DNA from: Desulfobacteraceae bacterium
GTDB lineage: Bacteria; Desulfobacterota; Desulfobacteria; Desulfobacterales; RPRI01
Reading direction: 5' to 3'
Assembly (NCBI GenBank): GCA_011391695.1
Contig: JAABQB010000027.1
Location: 1-38,048 of the forward strand
DNA: 38,048 nucleotides
Below are positions 1-7,561 of the stretch, piece after piece. A program made the translations under genes and the position numbers. The stretch's first letter is position 1. Every line of letters starts with the position of its first letter. The notes below the pieces were generated by a model. The model saw nothing but the letters and a program-made list of their open reading frames with translations. It made no database searches and had not been told where the DNA came from.

Positions 1-695
1 GTCTTGATTTTTTCCCCGGCTCTCTTTTTTGAATGAATATTGTAAATTTCATACACAACAGGAAAACCTATTCCGCCAAGTATGATAAGGCCGCATATCG
101 TGAAATTGAGGAGGAGTGAATCGGGATAGTTCATAAAGCTGTTCTCAAAAAGCGAGAAACCAGCATTACAAAAGGCAGAAACAGAATGAAAAAGAGATAT
201 ATATAAGGCCTTTGAGAAAGAATATTCCTTATACCAGTGAAGAAAAAGAAAAAACACCCCCACGGCTTCGGCAACAAATGTAAAAATAAAGATAGATTTT
301 ATCAGACGATATATGTCTTTTCTTGGAGTATGAGCAAAAGTTTCCTGCATGGCCATTCTATGCCTGAAGGAAATTATCTTTCCGAGAAACTGGAAAAGAA
401 GAACGGAAACGGTCATAATGCCAAGACCGCCAAGCTGAATTAAGGCAAGGATTATTAACTGGCCTGTCAGGGTGAAAAAGGTGCCTGTGTTAACAACAAT
501 AAGCCCTGTAACGCAGATAGCCGAGGTTGAAGTAAAGAGAGCATCTATAAACTTTATGCTACCGGATACTGTTGAAAATGGAAGCATGAGCAGCATCGCG
601 CCAAGAGTTATGGCGCCGACAAAGCTCAACAGTAAAAGAGTTGCAGTACTTATCTTCCTGAACCTGCTAAATATCAACCCAAATATCTTTTTCAT
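1..695 (-). CDS. TrkH/KtrB-family potassium uptake channel subunit (partial, N-terminal part)
   Basis: Reading the minus strand from the ATG at 693-695 gives about 231 codons with no stop up to the window edge, so the C-terminal half is missing. The product begins MKKIFGLIFSRFRK and then alternates hydrophobic helices with pore-loop motifs. The first is TSAICVTGL, matching the TrkH/KtrB selectivity-filter signature. The second is SVSAFCNAGFSLF, the next filter repeat. The family forms the membrane-embedded channel of Trk/Ktr potassium uptake systems, gated by a cytoplasmic RCK subunit (TrkA/KtrA). No such subunit is seen here; it could lie just beyond the left edge, downstream. I see no clear Shine-Dalgarno before the ATG. 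The short inner-loop style resembles KtrB rather than long TrkH, but the missing C terminus prevents a firm choice. Confidence 0.88.
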   Translation of the reverse strand, partial: MKKIFGLIFSRFRKISTATLLLLSFVGAITLGAMLLMLPFSTVSGSIKFIDALFTSTSAICVTGLIVVNTGTFFTLTGQLIILALIQLGGLGIMTVSVLLFQFLGKIISFRHRMAMQETFAHTPRKDIYRLIKSIFIFTFVAEAVGVFFLFLHWYKEYSFSKALYISLFHSVSAFCNAGFSLFENSFMNYPDSLLLNFTICGLIILGGIGFPVVYEIYNIHSKKRAGEKIK

Positions 696-853
696 AACAG
701 AGACTATGTGTTAATGAATCATCTATGAGGCAATTTTCGAAATTTATATTCGGAATTGTCTGTATAACCGGTTCAACAGCAAGAATTTTATATGCAAAGA
801 GATCATAATAAATATGACCTAAATGGAATATCTTTTTGAGTCTTTTGATATAT

Positions 854-930
854 TGGTCGGGACGACTGGATTTGAACCAGCGACCCCAGCGTCCCGAACG
901 CTGTGCTCTACCAGGCTGAGCCACGTCCCG
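854..930 (-). tRNA. tRNA-Pro (anticodon CGG)
   Basis: The minus strand folds as a full cloverleaf of 77 nt. The acceptor arms CGGGACG/CGTCCCG pair perfectly, the anticodon stem CAGCG/CGCTG encloses the loop TTCGGGA with anticodon CGG, and the T-arm contains GGTTCAAATCC. The 3' CCA is encoded (tgg at 854-856 on the plus strand). A good sigma-70 promoter lies upstream at 947-975. Confidence 0.97.
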
Positions 931-946
931 ACTTTTCAGGTTGTCC

Positions 947-975
947 TATCTATGTCACAATCATTCTGTTGTCAA
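947..975 (-). promoter_or_regulatory. sigma-70 promoter of tRNA-Pro
   Basis: On the minus strand TTGACA (970-975) is separated by exactly 17 nt from TAGATA (947-952). Transcription would start about ten bases before the mature tRNA 5' end at 930, the expected arrangement for a tRNA gene. This is inferred from consensus match and position. Confidence 0.75.
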
Positions 976-1030
976 TAAAGTTTAATGCTTTATAGTTCTT
1001 GGTTTCTGGTCGATTCAGTTGCTTGAGCCA

Positions 1031-1055
1031 CTTGAATCCTCGGATCCTCAAACCC
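1031..1055. repeat. TTGAAYCC-type degenerate octamer repeat
   Basis: The stretch CTTGAATCCT-CGGATCCTCA-AACCCTC downstream of purA is a short run of degenerate octamers of the TTGAATCC/TTGAACCC type. Related runs occur at 2391-2433, 10837-10857, 13242-13309, 21663-21680 and 30141-30176, always between genes. A CTGGTTTCTGGT-like word sits just before it near 1000-1010, as it also does before the 2391 copy. Confidence 0.7.
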
Positions 1056-2384
<1,329 letters not shown>

Positions 2385-2390
2385 TTAAAC

Positions 2391-2433
2391 ACTTGAACCC
2401 TTGAACCCCGGAATCCTTGAATCCTTGAATCCT
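2391..2433. repeat. Tandem TTGAACCC/TTGAATCC octamers
   Basis: Five to six head-to-tail octamers (ACTTGAACCC TTGAACCCCG GAATCC TTGAATCC TTGAATCC) fill the tadA-purA gap. Preceded by GGTTTCTGGTTTTTAAAC, a combination also seen near 1000-1055. No stem or coding potential is visible. Confidence 0.85.
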
Positions 2434-2441
2434 TTCATTGT

Positions 2442-2912
2442 TCACAATCCACGCTTCTCTTTAAAAAACTCCTGAATCAGGCTTCTGCATTCTTCTTCAC
2501 AAATACCTGACACTATATCTGTTTTGTGATTCAGTCTTTTGTCTTCAGCAAAGTTATAAAGAGAACCGGCTGCTCCCCATTTATTATCGTATGTTCCAAA
2601 TACAAGCCTTTTTAATCTTGCATGCACTATGGCGCCCATGCACATAAGGCACGGTTCCATTGTAACATAGATAGTAGTGTTTATCAGCCTGTAATTCTTT
2701 AATTTATGTCCGGCTTCCCGAAGAGCAAGTATCTCGGCATGGGCGGACGGATCAGAAAGTGAAATAGTGCTGTTATATGCCGCCGCAAGTATCTTTTCAT
2801 CTTCAGAAACCAGTATAGCACCTATAGGAACTTCGCCATTTTGTCCAGCCTTTTTTGCCTCGTCCAAGGCAAGCTTCATGTATTTCTCGTGCACCTCTTG
2901 TATCTGGTTCAT
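2442..2912 (-). CDS. tadA: tRNA-specific adenosine deaminase TadA
   Basis: TadA deaminates A34 to inosine in the anticodon of tRNA-Arg(ACG), allowing one tRNA to read CGU, CGC and CGA. The zinc-dependent cytidine-deaminase fold is shown by H58-A-E60 (PSAHAEILALREAG) and the PCLMC motif (C88, C91). I choose the ATG at 2912 (MNQIQEVHEKYM, 156 aa), preceded by AGGAA at a 9-nt distance. The longer frame begins at a TTG with no ribosome-binding site. The length fits the family (E. coli TadA is 167 aa). Its substrate tRNA lies only about 110 bp away on the opposite strand. purA follows on the same strand. Confidence 0.95.
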   Translation of the reverse strand: MNQIQEVHEKYMKLALDEAKKAGQNGEVPIGAILVSEDEKILAAAYNSTISLSDPSAHAEILALREAGHKLKNYRLINTTIYVTMEPCLMCMGAIVHARLKRLVFGTYDNKWGAAGSLYNFAEDKRLNHKTDIVSGICEEECRSLIQEFFKEKRGL

Positions 2913-2963
2913 GGTTACTGGTTCCTGCTTCCTTATCAATTGCTTATCATACAAAATTTCCCG

Positions 2964-2992
2964 TTGACTTTATTTCAACTATATCCTATTAA
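2964..2992 (+). promoter_or_regulatory. sigma-70 promoter of tRNA-Arg
   Basis: TTGACT (2964-2969), 17-nt spacer, TATTAA (2987-2992). The predicted start near 2999 gives a leader of about 22 nt before the mature tRNA at 3021. It points away from tadA, so tadA and tRNA-Arg are divergently transcribed from this gap. Confidence 0.75.
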
Positions 2993-3020
2993 CGTGGCAA
3001 ATTTCAAATCAATTCATTTT

Positions 3021-3097
3021 GCGCCCGTAGCTCAGCTGGATAGAGTACCGGACTACGAATCCGTTGGCCGCAAGTTCGAATCTTGCCGGGCGCGCCA
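3021..3097 (+). tRNA. tRNA-Arg (anticodon ACG)
   Basis: A 77-nt cloverleaf. Acceptor arms GCGCCCG/CGGGCGC pair fully, the anticodon loop CTACGAA carries ACG, the T-arm is GCAAG-TTCGAAT-CTTGC, and CCA is encoded at 3095-3097. The base of the anticodon stem (27-43) is a C-U mismatch. A34 must become inosine for normal decoding, which is the job of the neighbouring tadA. No T-rich terminator hairpin follows. G+C-richer DNA starts right after its 3' end. Confidence 0.97.
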
Positions 3098-3141
3098 GTC
3101 ATATTTCATTCTTAAACCGCCTCATGGCGTGGAGGTAGCTC

Positions 3142-3642
3142 ATGATACGACTCGAGGGAATCATCTTTGTAGTTATCTGTTCATTCTTCTGTTTTGTGAT
3201 ATCCGGACCGGCGCAGGCGGCAAATACGATGAGTGTCCAGATCAAGGAAGGGCAGGTGCGGAGCACCCCTTCTTTCCTGGGGACTATCGTTGCCAAACTG
3301 GCATATGGCGACAGTGTCGAGATCATCCAGGATCAGGGGGCCTGGAAAAAGGTTGCCCTGCGCGGTGGAGTGCAGGGGTGGATACACACCTCCGCCCTGT
3401 CAGAGAAAAGTATCATTCTCAAGGCCGGGGCGAAAAACGTGCAGACCAGCGCCACAGGGAGTGAAATCGCTTTGGCCGGCAAGGGGTTCAGCGAGCAGGT
3501 CGAGAAGCAGTACAAGAGTCTCAATCGTAATATAAATTATGCCTGGATAGACCGGATGGAGAAGTTCCAGGTCTCGCCAGAGCAGATGCAGGCATTTCTG
3601 AAACAAGGTGGGGTGGCGCCCGCGAAAGGAGGTGCGCAATGA
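3142..3642 (+). CDS. Secreted bacterial SH3-domain protein
   Basis: A 166-aa exported protein. GGAGG lies 6 nt before the ATG. Residues 1-27 are a signal peptide (hydrophobic IIFVVICSFFCFVISG, cleavage after AQA). Residues about 30-90 form a bacterial SH3 (SH3b) fold: VQIKEGQVRSTPS, LAYGDSVEIIQDQGAWKKV and GGVQGWIHTSAL are typical. SH3b domains often bind peptidoglycan or peptide stems in the envelope. The rest is polar and helical, with no recognised domain. It overlaps the M48 protease gene by 4 bp (ATGA) and heads a three-gene operon with it and the CHASE2 cyclase. The DNA is G+C-richer than the flanks. The precise role is unknown; an envelope-sensing accessory is inferred. Confidence 0.85.
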   Translation: MIRLEGIIFVVICSFFCFVISGPAQAANTMSVQIKEGQVRSTPSFLGTIVAKLAYGDSVEIIQDQGAWKKVALRGGVQGWIHTSALSEKSIILKAGAKNVQTSATGSEIALAGKGFSEQVEKQYKSLNRNINYAWIDRMEKFQVSPEQMQAFLKQGGVAPAKGGAQ

Positions 3643-4547
3643 AAACGAGACTTCTACCTCTGTCATTGATAGCCCTTCTGAGCCTGGTCTCCTGTCAAAC
3701 GATGGAGTCCGCGACCTCCATCGCCACCACGATCGGTCAGAGCACAGGTGTGGTCAGCAGTTCCCAGGCGGATTCGATACAGAAAACGGCACGAGCTGTT
3801 TCGCGCAGCGCCGAGGAATTCACCCCGGAGCAGGAGTACTATATCGGCCGATCCGTAGGAGCGGTCGTTCTGACAAAATACCCGGCCCATGAAGACGACA
3901 AGGTCAATCAATATCTGAACATTATCGGACAGACTTTGGCCCAGGCCTCGGATATGCCTGGAATCTTCGGGGGCTACCATTTCCTTGTCCTCAATTCTAA
4001 TGAAATAAATGCCTTCGCAACTCCGAGCGGGCTTGTCTTTGTGACACGTGGGCTTCTACGCTGCTGTCGGAATGAGGACGCCCTCGCGGCGGTTCTTGCC
4101 CATGAGATCGGCCATATAGAACTCAGGCACGGTATGCAGGCCATCAAAAAGGCGCGGATAACCGAGGCGTTGACCACCATCGCTGCTGAGGGGGCGAAAA
4201 CTTTCGGATCAAAAGAAGTCGCCGCTCTCACCGAGACTTTCGGCGGTACTATTACTGACATCACCAATACGATGATTGAAAAAGGCTACTCCAGGTCTGC
4301 CGAATACGAGGCGGATCTGAAGGCCGTGAAGCTTCTGCGGCGCGTCGGTTATGATCCTAACGGTCTCGTGGAGATGCTCACGGCGATGAAGAAGAATCTG
4401 AAGGCAGGCGGTCTCGATTTCGCCAAGACCCATCCCTCACCGGAAAACCGGATCGAAGAGATTCAAAAGGATGGTATACAGTACGCGACGGTCAAGATAC
4501 CGACTGCTCGCCAGCAAAGATTCCAGCAGATGCTTGGAAAGATATAG
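3639..4547 (+). CDS. M48-family zinc metalloprotease, lipoprotein
   Basis: A 302-aa lipoprotein. The N terminus ends in the lipobox LSLVSC (Cys about 19), so the mature protein should be lipid-anchored. The catalytic zinc site is HEIGHIELRHG near residue 155, and the third ligand is the Glu of SAEYEADLKAVKLL. THPSPENRI near the C terminus is typical of periplasmic M48 proteases of the LoiP/YcaL/BepA type, which act in outer-membrane protein quality control. There are no TPR repeats after the catalytic domain, so it is not a full BepA. It starts inside the SH3 gene stop (ATGA) and ends 2 nt before the cyclase ATG, so the three are almost certainly translated from one message. The substrate is unknown. 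Confidence 0.92.
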   Translation: MKTRLLPLSLIALLSLVSCQTMESATSIATTIGQSTGVVSSSQADSIQKTARAVSRSAEEFTPEQEYYIGRSVGAVVLTKYPAHEDDKVNQYLNIIGQTLAQASDMPGIFGGYHFLVLNSNEINAFATPSGLVFVTRGLLRCCRNEDALAAVLAHEIGHIELRHGMQAIKKARITEALTTIAAEGAKTFGSKEVAALTETFGGTITDITNTMIEKGYSRSAEYEADLKAVKLLRRVGYDPNGLVEMLTAMKKNLKAGGLDFAKTHPSPENRIEEIQKDGIQYATVKIPTARQQRFQQMLGKI

Positions 4548-4549
4548 CG

Positions 4550-6697
4550 ATGAACATTGCGTCACCTTCGGTGAAGAAACTCCTGCAGGGCGCAGCGGCA
4601 GGTCTGATCGGTTTTGCGCTGGCGCTATCACTCTGGCTCCCGGGGTGGCTCGATACCTGGGAGGGGAAAACTTGGGACTGGAGGGTCAACCTGCTGGCCA
4701 GGCCGGGGGCGGCCACCGACTCGATCCGTCTAATCCTCCTCGATCAGAACAGCCTCGACTGGGGAAAGAGGGAGAATGCGCTCGGCTGGCCTTGGCCCCG
4801 TGAGATCTACACTGTCCTTCTCGATTTCTGCCGCCGTCAGGGGGCAAAAGCAGTCATCTTCGACGTACTGTTTACGGAACCCTCCACATATGGCGTCGCT
4901 GACGATCAAACCCTGGGCGAGGCGATCAAAAACGGCCCACCTTTTGTCGGTGCGGTCTTTCTGAGCGATGATGCAGGTGCGGAACGGAAGTGGCCAGAGT
5001 TCATCCCGGTGCCGAAGTTCAAGATTGACGATCCCATACCGTGGCTCACGGACACAATCGCCGGAAAAGGCAGCGCCCTTGGGGGGACATTCCCCGTTCC
5101 GGACGTTGCCCGAAACAGCACGGTTTTAGCCGATACCCACCTCAACCCTGATCCAGATAACGTCTATCGCCGGATGAGGCTTTTCAGCGCCTTCGACGGA
5201 AAAATAGTGCCGTCACCGGCGTTGGGCGCCTACCTGGCAGCCGCACCGGATGTGCAGCTGAATGTCGCCGCCAGCCTTCTCGTCGTGGGGACTCGCCGTA
5301 TTCCGGTCGATGAGAGGGGAAACACGATTCTAAACTTCCGTGGGTCCTCCGGCACGCACAAGACTTATAGCGCTGCTGCCGTAATCCAGAGCGAGCTTCG
5401 TCTCCAAAACGGAGAGGAGCCGATCATCGATGGGACGAATCTCTTCAGGGACCGTTATGTCTTTTTCGGATTTTCCGCGCCCGGGCTCTACGATCTCCGC
5501 CCGACACCCACCTCCGGCATCTACCCTGGCGTAGAGGTTCACGCGACGGCGCTGGACAATCTCCTGTCTGGCGACTTCCTCCGGCCGGCGCCGAAAGTAT
5601 TCCTCCTGGCCCTGACCTTCTTTTTGACCCTCTTTGCCGGAGTCGCGACTGCGCGCGCAACCGGGATTGCAAAGAGCCTTCTCATCAACGGGTTATTCAT
5701 TCTACTTCCTATATTCATAGCCGGGGTTGCATACCGTACCGGGTTTTGGCTGCCGCTTGTCGTCCAGGAGATAGCGGTCGCCGTCACGCTATTTTCCGCC
5801 GGTGTGATCTATTACACGACCGAGGGGAGACAGAAACTCTTCATCAAAAATGCCTTCAAACAGTACCTTAGCCCTGCGATCATCGAAGAGCTCATCCAGC
5901 ATCCGGAGCGATTAAAACTCGGCGGTGAGCGGCGCCTGCTCTCCATCTTTTTTTCGGACTTAGAGGGATTTACGGGAATCTCCGAGGGGTTGGAACCGGA
6001 GGCGTTGACGAATCTCCTTAACGAATATCTGTCTGCGATGACCGACATCATCCATGAGGAGGGAGGGACTGTCGACAAGTATGAAGGGGATGCGATCATC
6101 GCTTTCTGGAATGCCCCCCTGCCTCAAGCCGATCATGCCGAAAGGTGCGTCAGGGCGGCCCTTCACTGCCAGGCAAAGCTGGCCCTGATGCGGCCGGCGC
6201 TCCGCGAGCGCGTCGGGAAGGACCTTCTCATGCGGATTGGAATAAACAGCGGCCTGGCGGTCGTCGGCAACATGGGTTCACATACCCGGTTCGATTACAC
6301 GATGCTCGGCGATGCCGTGAATCTCGCCGCCCGCCTGGAGGGGATCAATAAGCAGTTCGGAACTTATACCGTAATATCGCAGGCCACATTGGAGCTCATG
6401 AAAGAGAGCTTACCCGTACGCGAACTCGCACGAGTCTCAGTGGTGGGTCGCAAGGAGGCAGTGACAATCTTTGAGCCGATGGTTTCCGGGGAGTTTGCAG
6501 CAAGGGCGGACGATCTCCGGATCTTTGCCGGCGGACTGGAAGCATTCTCCTTGGGCCGGTTTGCCGAGGCAGAGGCGATCTTCGCCACCCTGGCCGACCG
6601 TGATCCCGCCGCCCGCGCCTACATCGCGAAGTGCCGTTCGCTTATCGAAAAGCCGCCCGGAGAATGGAACGGCGTCTGGGTGGTAACGACCAAGTGA
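4550..6697 (+). CDS. CHASE2-domain class III adenylate cyclase
   Basis: A 715-aa membrane signalling enzyme. One N-terminal membrane segment is followed by a CHASE2 sensor (about 40-330: SIRLILLDQNSLDW, WPWPREIYTVLLDFCRRQGAKAVIFDVLF), which faces outside. Then come three closely spaced hydrophobic helices (about 345-420) and a class III cyclase domain (about 460-630). Metal-binding Asp residues occur in FFSDLEGFTGI and KYEGDAIIAFW. Lys in DKYEGD and Asp in MLGDAVN specify ATP, and the Asn and Arg of NLAARLEG are the transition-state pair. All catalytic residues are present, so cAMP production is expected. The last ~80 residues look like a short TPR-like tail. It is translationally linked to the SH3 and M48 genes, suggesting that an envelope signal controls cAMP. 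Sequence is G+C-rich (36 of 60 bases at 4561-4620). Confidence 0.93.
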   Translation: MNIASPSVKKLLQGAAAGLIGFALALSLWLPGWLDTWEGKTWDWRVNLLARPGAATDSIRLILLDQNSLDWGKRENALGWPWPREIYTVLLDFCRRQGAKAVIFDVLFTEPSTYGVADDQTLGEAIKNGPPFVGAVFLSDDAGAERKWPEFIPVPKFKIDDPIPWLTDTIAGKGSALGGTFPVPDVARNSTVLADTHLNPDPDNVYRRMRLFSAFDGKIVPSPALGAYLAAAPDVQLNVAASLLVVGTRRIPVDERGNTILNFRGSSGTHKTYSAAAVIQSELRLQNGEEPIIDGTNLFRDRYVFFGFSAPGLYDLRPTPTSGIYPGVEVHATALDNLLSGDFLRPAPKVFLLALTFFLTLFAGVATARATGIAKSLLINGLFILLPIFIAGVAYRTGFWLPLVVQEIAVAVTLFSAGVIYYTTEGRQKLFIKNAFKQYLSPAIIEELIQHPERLKLGGERRLLSIFFSDLEGFTGISEGLEPEALTNLLNEYLSAMTDIIHEEGGTVDKYEGDAIIAFWNAPLPQADHAERCVRAALHCQAKLALMRPALRERVGKDLLMRIGINSGLAVVGNMGSHTRFDYTMLGDAVNLAARLEGINKQFGTYTVISQATLELMKESLPVRELARVSVVGRKEAVTIFEPMVSGEFAARADDLRIFAGGLEAFSLGRFAEAEAIFATLADRDPAARAYIAKCRSLIEKPPGEWNGVWVVTTK

Positions 6698-6719
6698 CGG
6701 TTTCGCCCCTTCCTTTTCC

Positions 6720-6734
6720 GGTTCAGCCTAATTA
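6720..6734 (+). repeat. Outer short direct repeat, left copy
   Basis: GGTTCAGCCTAATTA here matches GGTTCAACCTAATTA at 8352-8366 in 14 of 15 positions. The pair encloses the hairpin chain, tRNA-Val, toxin-antitoxin pair and decayed frame. The match could be chance or a mobile boundary. Confidence 0.5.
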
Positions 6735-6786
6735 TCTGTTTTTAATAAAGTTATTGACTTGTCACGAGCATATTGATAGCAAATTT

Positions 6787-6903
6787 GATGGACTAGTTAG
6801 AAGTCCATCATCAGGCCGATGGCGATTAAGCCACGGCCTGGTGTGAGGGTGGAACCGCTTGAATTTACTTCAAGCGGCGGGAGAGGGGAAGCCCTTTCCC
6901 GCC
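6787..6903 (+). ncRNA. Chain of four strong hairpins, possible structured RNA or transposon-end remnant
   Basis: Four consecutive hairpins occupy 117 nt. H1: GATGGACT/AGTCCATC, 8 bp, loop AGTTAGA (6787-6809). H2: AGGCCG/CGGCCT with inner TGGC/GCCA and one bulge (6813-6839). H3: CCGCTTGAA/TTCAAGCGG, 9 bp (6855-6877). H4: CGGGAGAGGG/CCCTTTCCCG with a GAAG loop and one G-U pair (6878-6901), extensible by two bp at the expense of H3. Almost every base is paired, which is not expected of random intergenic DNA. A TTGACT lies about 30 nt upstream. The pattern, with its last GGGGAAGCCC hairpin, resembles from memory the 3' RNA (omegaRNA-like) end of IS200/IS605 tnpB elements, but no tnpB fits in the 89 nt after the cyclase stop. 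Unproven. Confidence 0.5.
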
Positions 6904-6932
6904 AAGTAAAAAATCGTTTTCTGACTTTGTAT

Positions 6933-6956
6933 GAATTGACCTGACTTCCGAAGGGA
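6933..6956 (+). repeat. Inner 24-bp direct repeat, left copy
   Basis: GAATTGACCTGACTTCC followed by GAAGGGA matches 8051-8074 with a single difference (A/G). Both copies can be read in frame as IDL(T/A)SEG, suggesting fragments of one coding sequence. In this copy the frame stops after about 20 codons. Confidence 0.75.
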
Positions 6957-6982
6957 CTCAATATCTTTATGAGATTTTTCCC

Positions 6983-7024
6983 AAAAAAAAGCCAGCATAG
7001 AAATCTCCCAATCTCCACGCTGGC
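6983..7024 (-). terminator. Rho-independent terminator downstream of tRNA-Val
   Basis: On the minus strand GCCAGCGTGG (7015-7024) pairs with CTATGCTGGC (6991-7000) over 10 bp including two G-U pairs. It is followed directly by eight T residues (6983-6990). It lies 85 nt past the tRNA-Val 3' end and points the right way to end that transcript. Confidence 0.75.
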
Positions 7025-7071
7025 CATCTTTTCATTAAAATTGGCATATCCGCCACCACAAATAAAGAAGA

Positions 7072-7093
7072 GGTTAACCATAAAGAGTTAACC
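7072..7093. promoter_or_regulatory. Inverted repeat GGTTAAC-8-GTTAACC
   Basis: Two perfect 7-bp arms (7072-7078 and 7087-7093) separated by 8 nt, between the terminator and tRNA-Val. The 7-8-7 geometry is the same as the promoter-overlapping repeat at 32324-32345. It could be a protein-binding site or a recombination site; no promoter is visible at it. Confidence 0.35.
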
Positions 7094-7108
7094 CCTTGAT
7101 ATTTCCGG

Positions 7109-7180
7109 TAGGCGCGATTGGATTTGAACCAACAACTTCTACCGTGTCAGGGTAGCGCTCTCCCCCTGAGCTACGCGCAG
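7109..7180 (-). tRNA. tRNA-Val (anticodon GAC), atypical acceptor end
   Basis: The minus strand gives D-arm GCTC/GAGC, anticodon stem CTACC/GGTAG with loop CTGACAC (anticodon GAC), and T-arm GTTGG-TTCAAAT-CCAAT. The acceptor arms CTGCGCG and CGCGCCT pair at only five of seven positions: pairs 1-72 and 2-71 are mismatched. The bases after the discriminator are CCG, whereas the other two tRNAs here encode CCA. TATAAT lies immediately against the 5' end, leaving no room for a normal promoter and leader. A terminator is present downstream. It may be a functional but edited gene, or a tRNA whose 5' edge was replaced by a recombination event. Confidence 0.75.
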
Positions 7181-7354
7181 AATTATATGGATAAATATTT
7201 CCCCGAATGGACAAAAGAACAGGATAAGGCTGTTTTCCCAAGGCTTTGATAATAGATTTGAAATCGGCTTGCTTTGTATTCAGAAATATTACATAGTATT
7301 AATATATTGAACAATGAAATCGGTCTGCATATTGACCATTGAAAGGAGAATAAC

Positions 7355-7561
7355 ATGGCGCAGTTTACAGCAGAAACCCTGATAAAAAATGGCGGGATTA
7401 CATTGCGCAAAATTCCTTTAAAGGAAAATACCAGGGTAAAAGTTGTTTTAATCCCCAAAGCCGACCTGTCAAGCATGTCTTTTGCGACTGCTCGTAAATT
7501 GACAAAAAAAATTAAAGGGAATCTGTCCGAAGATATTCTTGCGGAAAGAGATAAGAGATGA
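7355..7561 (+). CDS. Antitoxin of a VapBC-like toxin-antitoxin pair
   Basis: A 68-aa protein with AAAGGAG 7 nt before the ATG. The N-terminal half is beta-rich (LRKIPLKENTRVKVVLIPKADL), and the C-terminal half is charged and helical (ATARKLTKKIKGNLSEDILAERDKR). This resembles small beta-barrel antitoxins of the AF2212/DUF104 kind more than classic AbrB VapB. It overlaps the PIN-domain toxin gene by 4 bp (ATGA), the standard toxin-antitoxin arrangement. The antitoxin should bind and block the nuclease and autoregulate the promoter. I see no clear -35/-10 pair in the A+T-rich upstream 170 bp, which also carries the 5' side of tRNA-Val. The assignment rests mainly on context and size. Confidence 0.8.
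   Translation: MAQFTAETLIKNGGITLRKIPLKENTRVKVVLIPKADLSSMSFATARKLTKKIKGNLSEDILAERDKR

Noticed and set aside
237-714. Plus-strand frames of 68 and 80 aa
   Set aside because: They are the reverse strand of the TrkH-like gene, whose own frame has strong motifs.
667-924. 85-aa minus-strand frame MAQPGRAQRSGRW...
   Set aside because: It is a translation through tRNA-Pro; the first residues are the well-known artefact of tRNA-Pro sequence.
2391-2433. Octamer runs considered as a CRISPR array
   Set aside because: Units are 8 bp with no unique spacers and no cas genes in the window.
2841-3464. 207-aa plus-strand frame across tRNA-Arg
   Set aside because: It reads through the tRNA and out of frame through the SH3 gene; no domain.
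3608-3892. 94-aa plus-strand frame overlapping the SH3/M48 junction
   Set aside because: Out-of-frame open stretch caused by high G+C; the M48 frame carries lipobox and zinc site.
6904-7108. Copy of the tRNA-Arg 3' end as an attachment site for the G+C-rich operon
   Set aside because: No stretch matching the tRNA T-arm/acceptor found in this strand or its complement.
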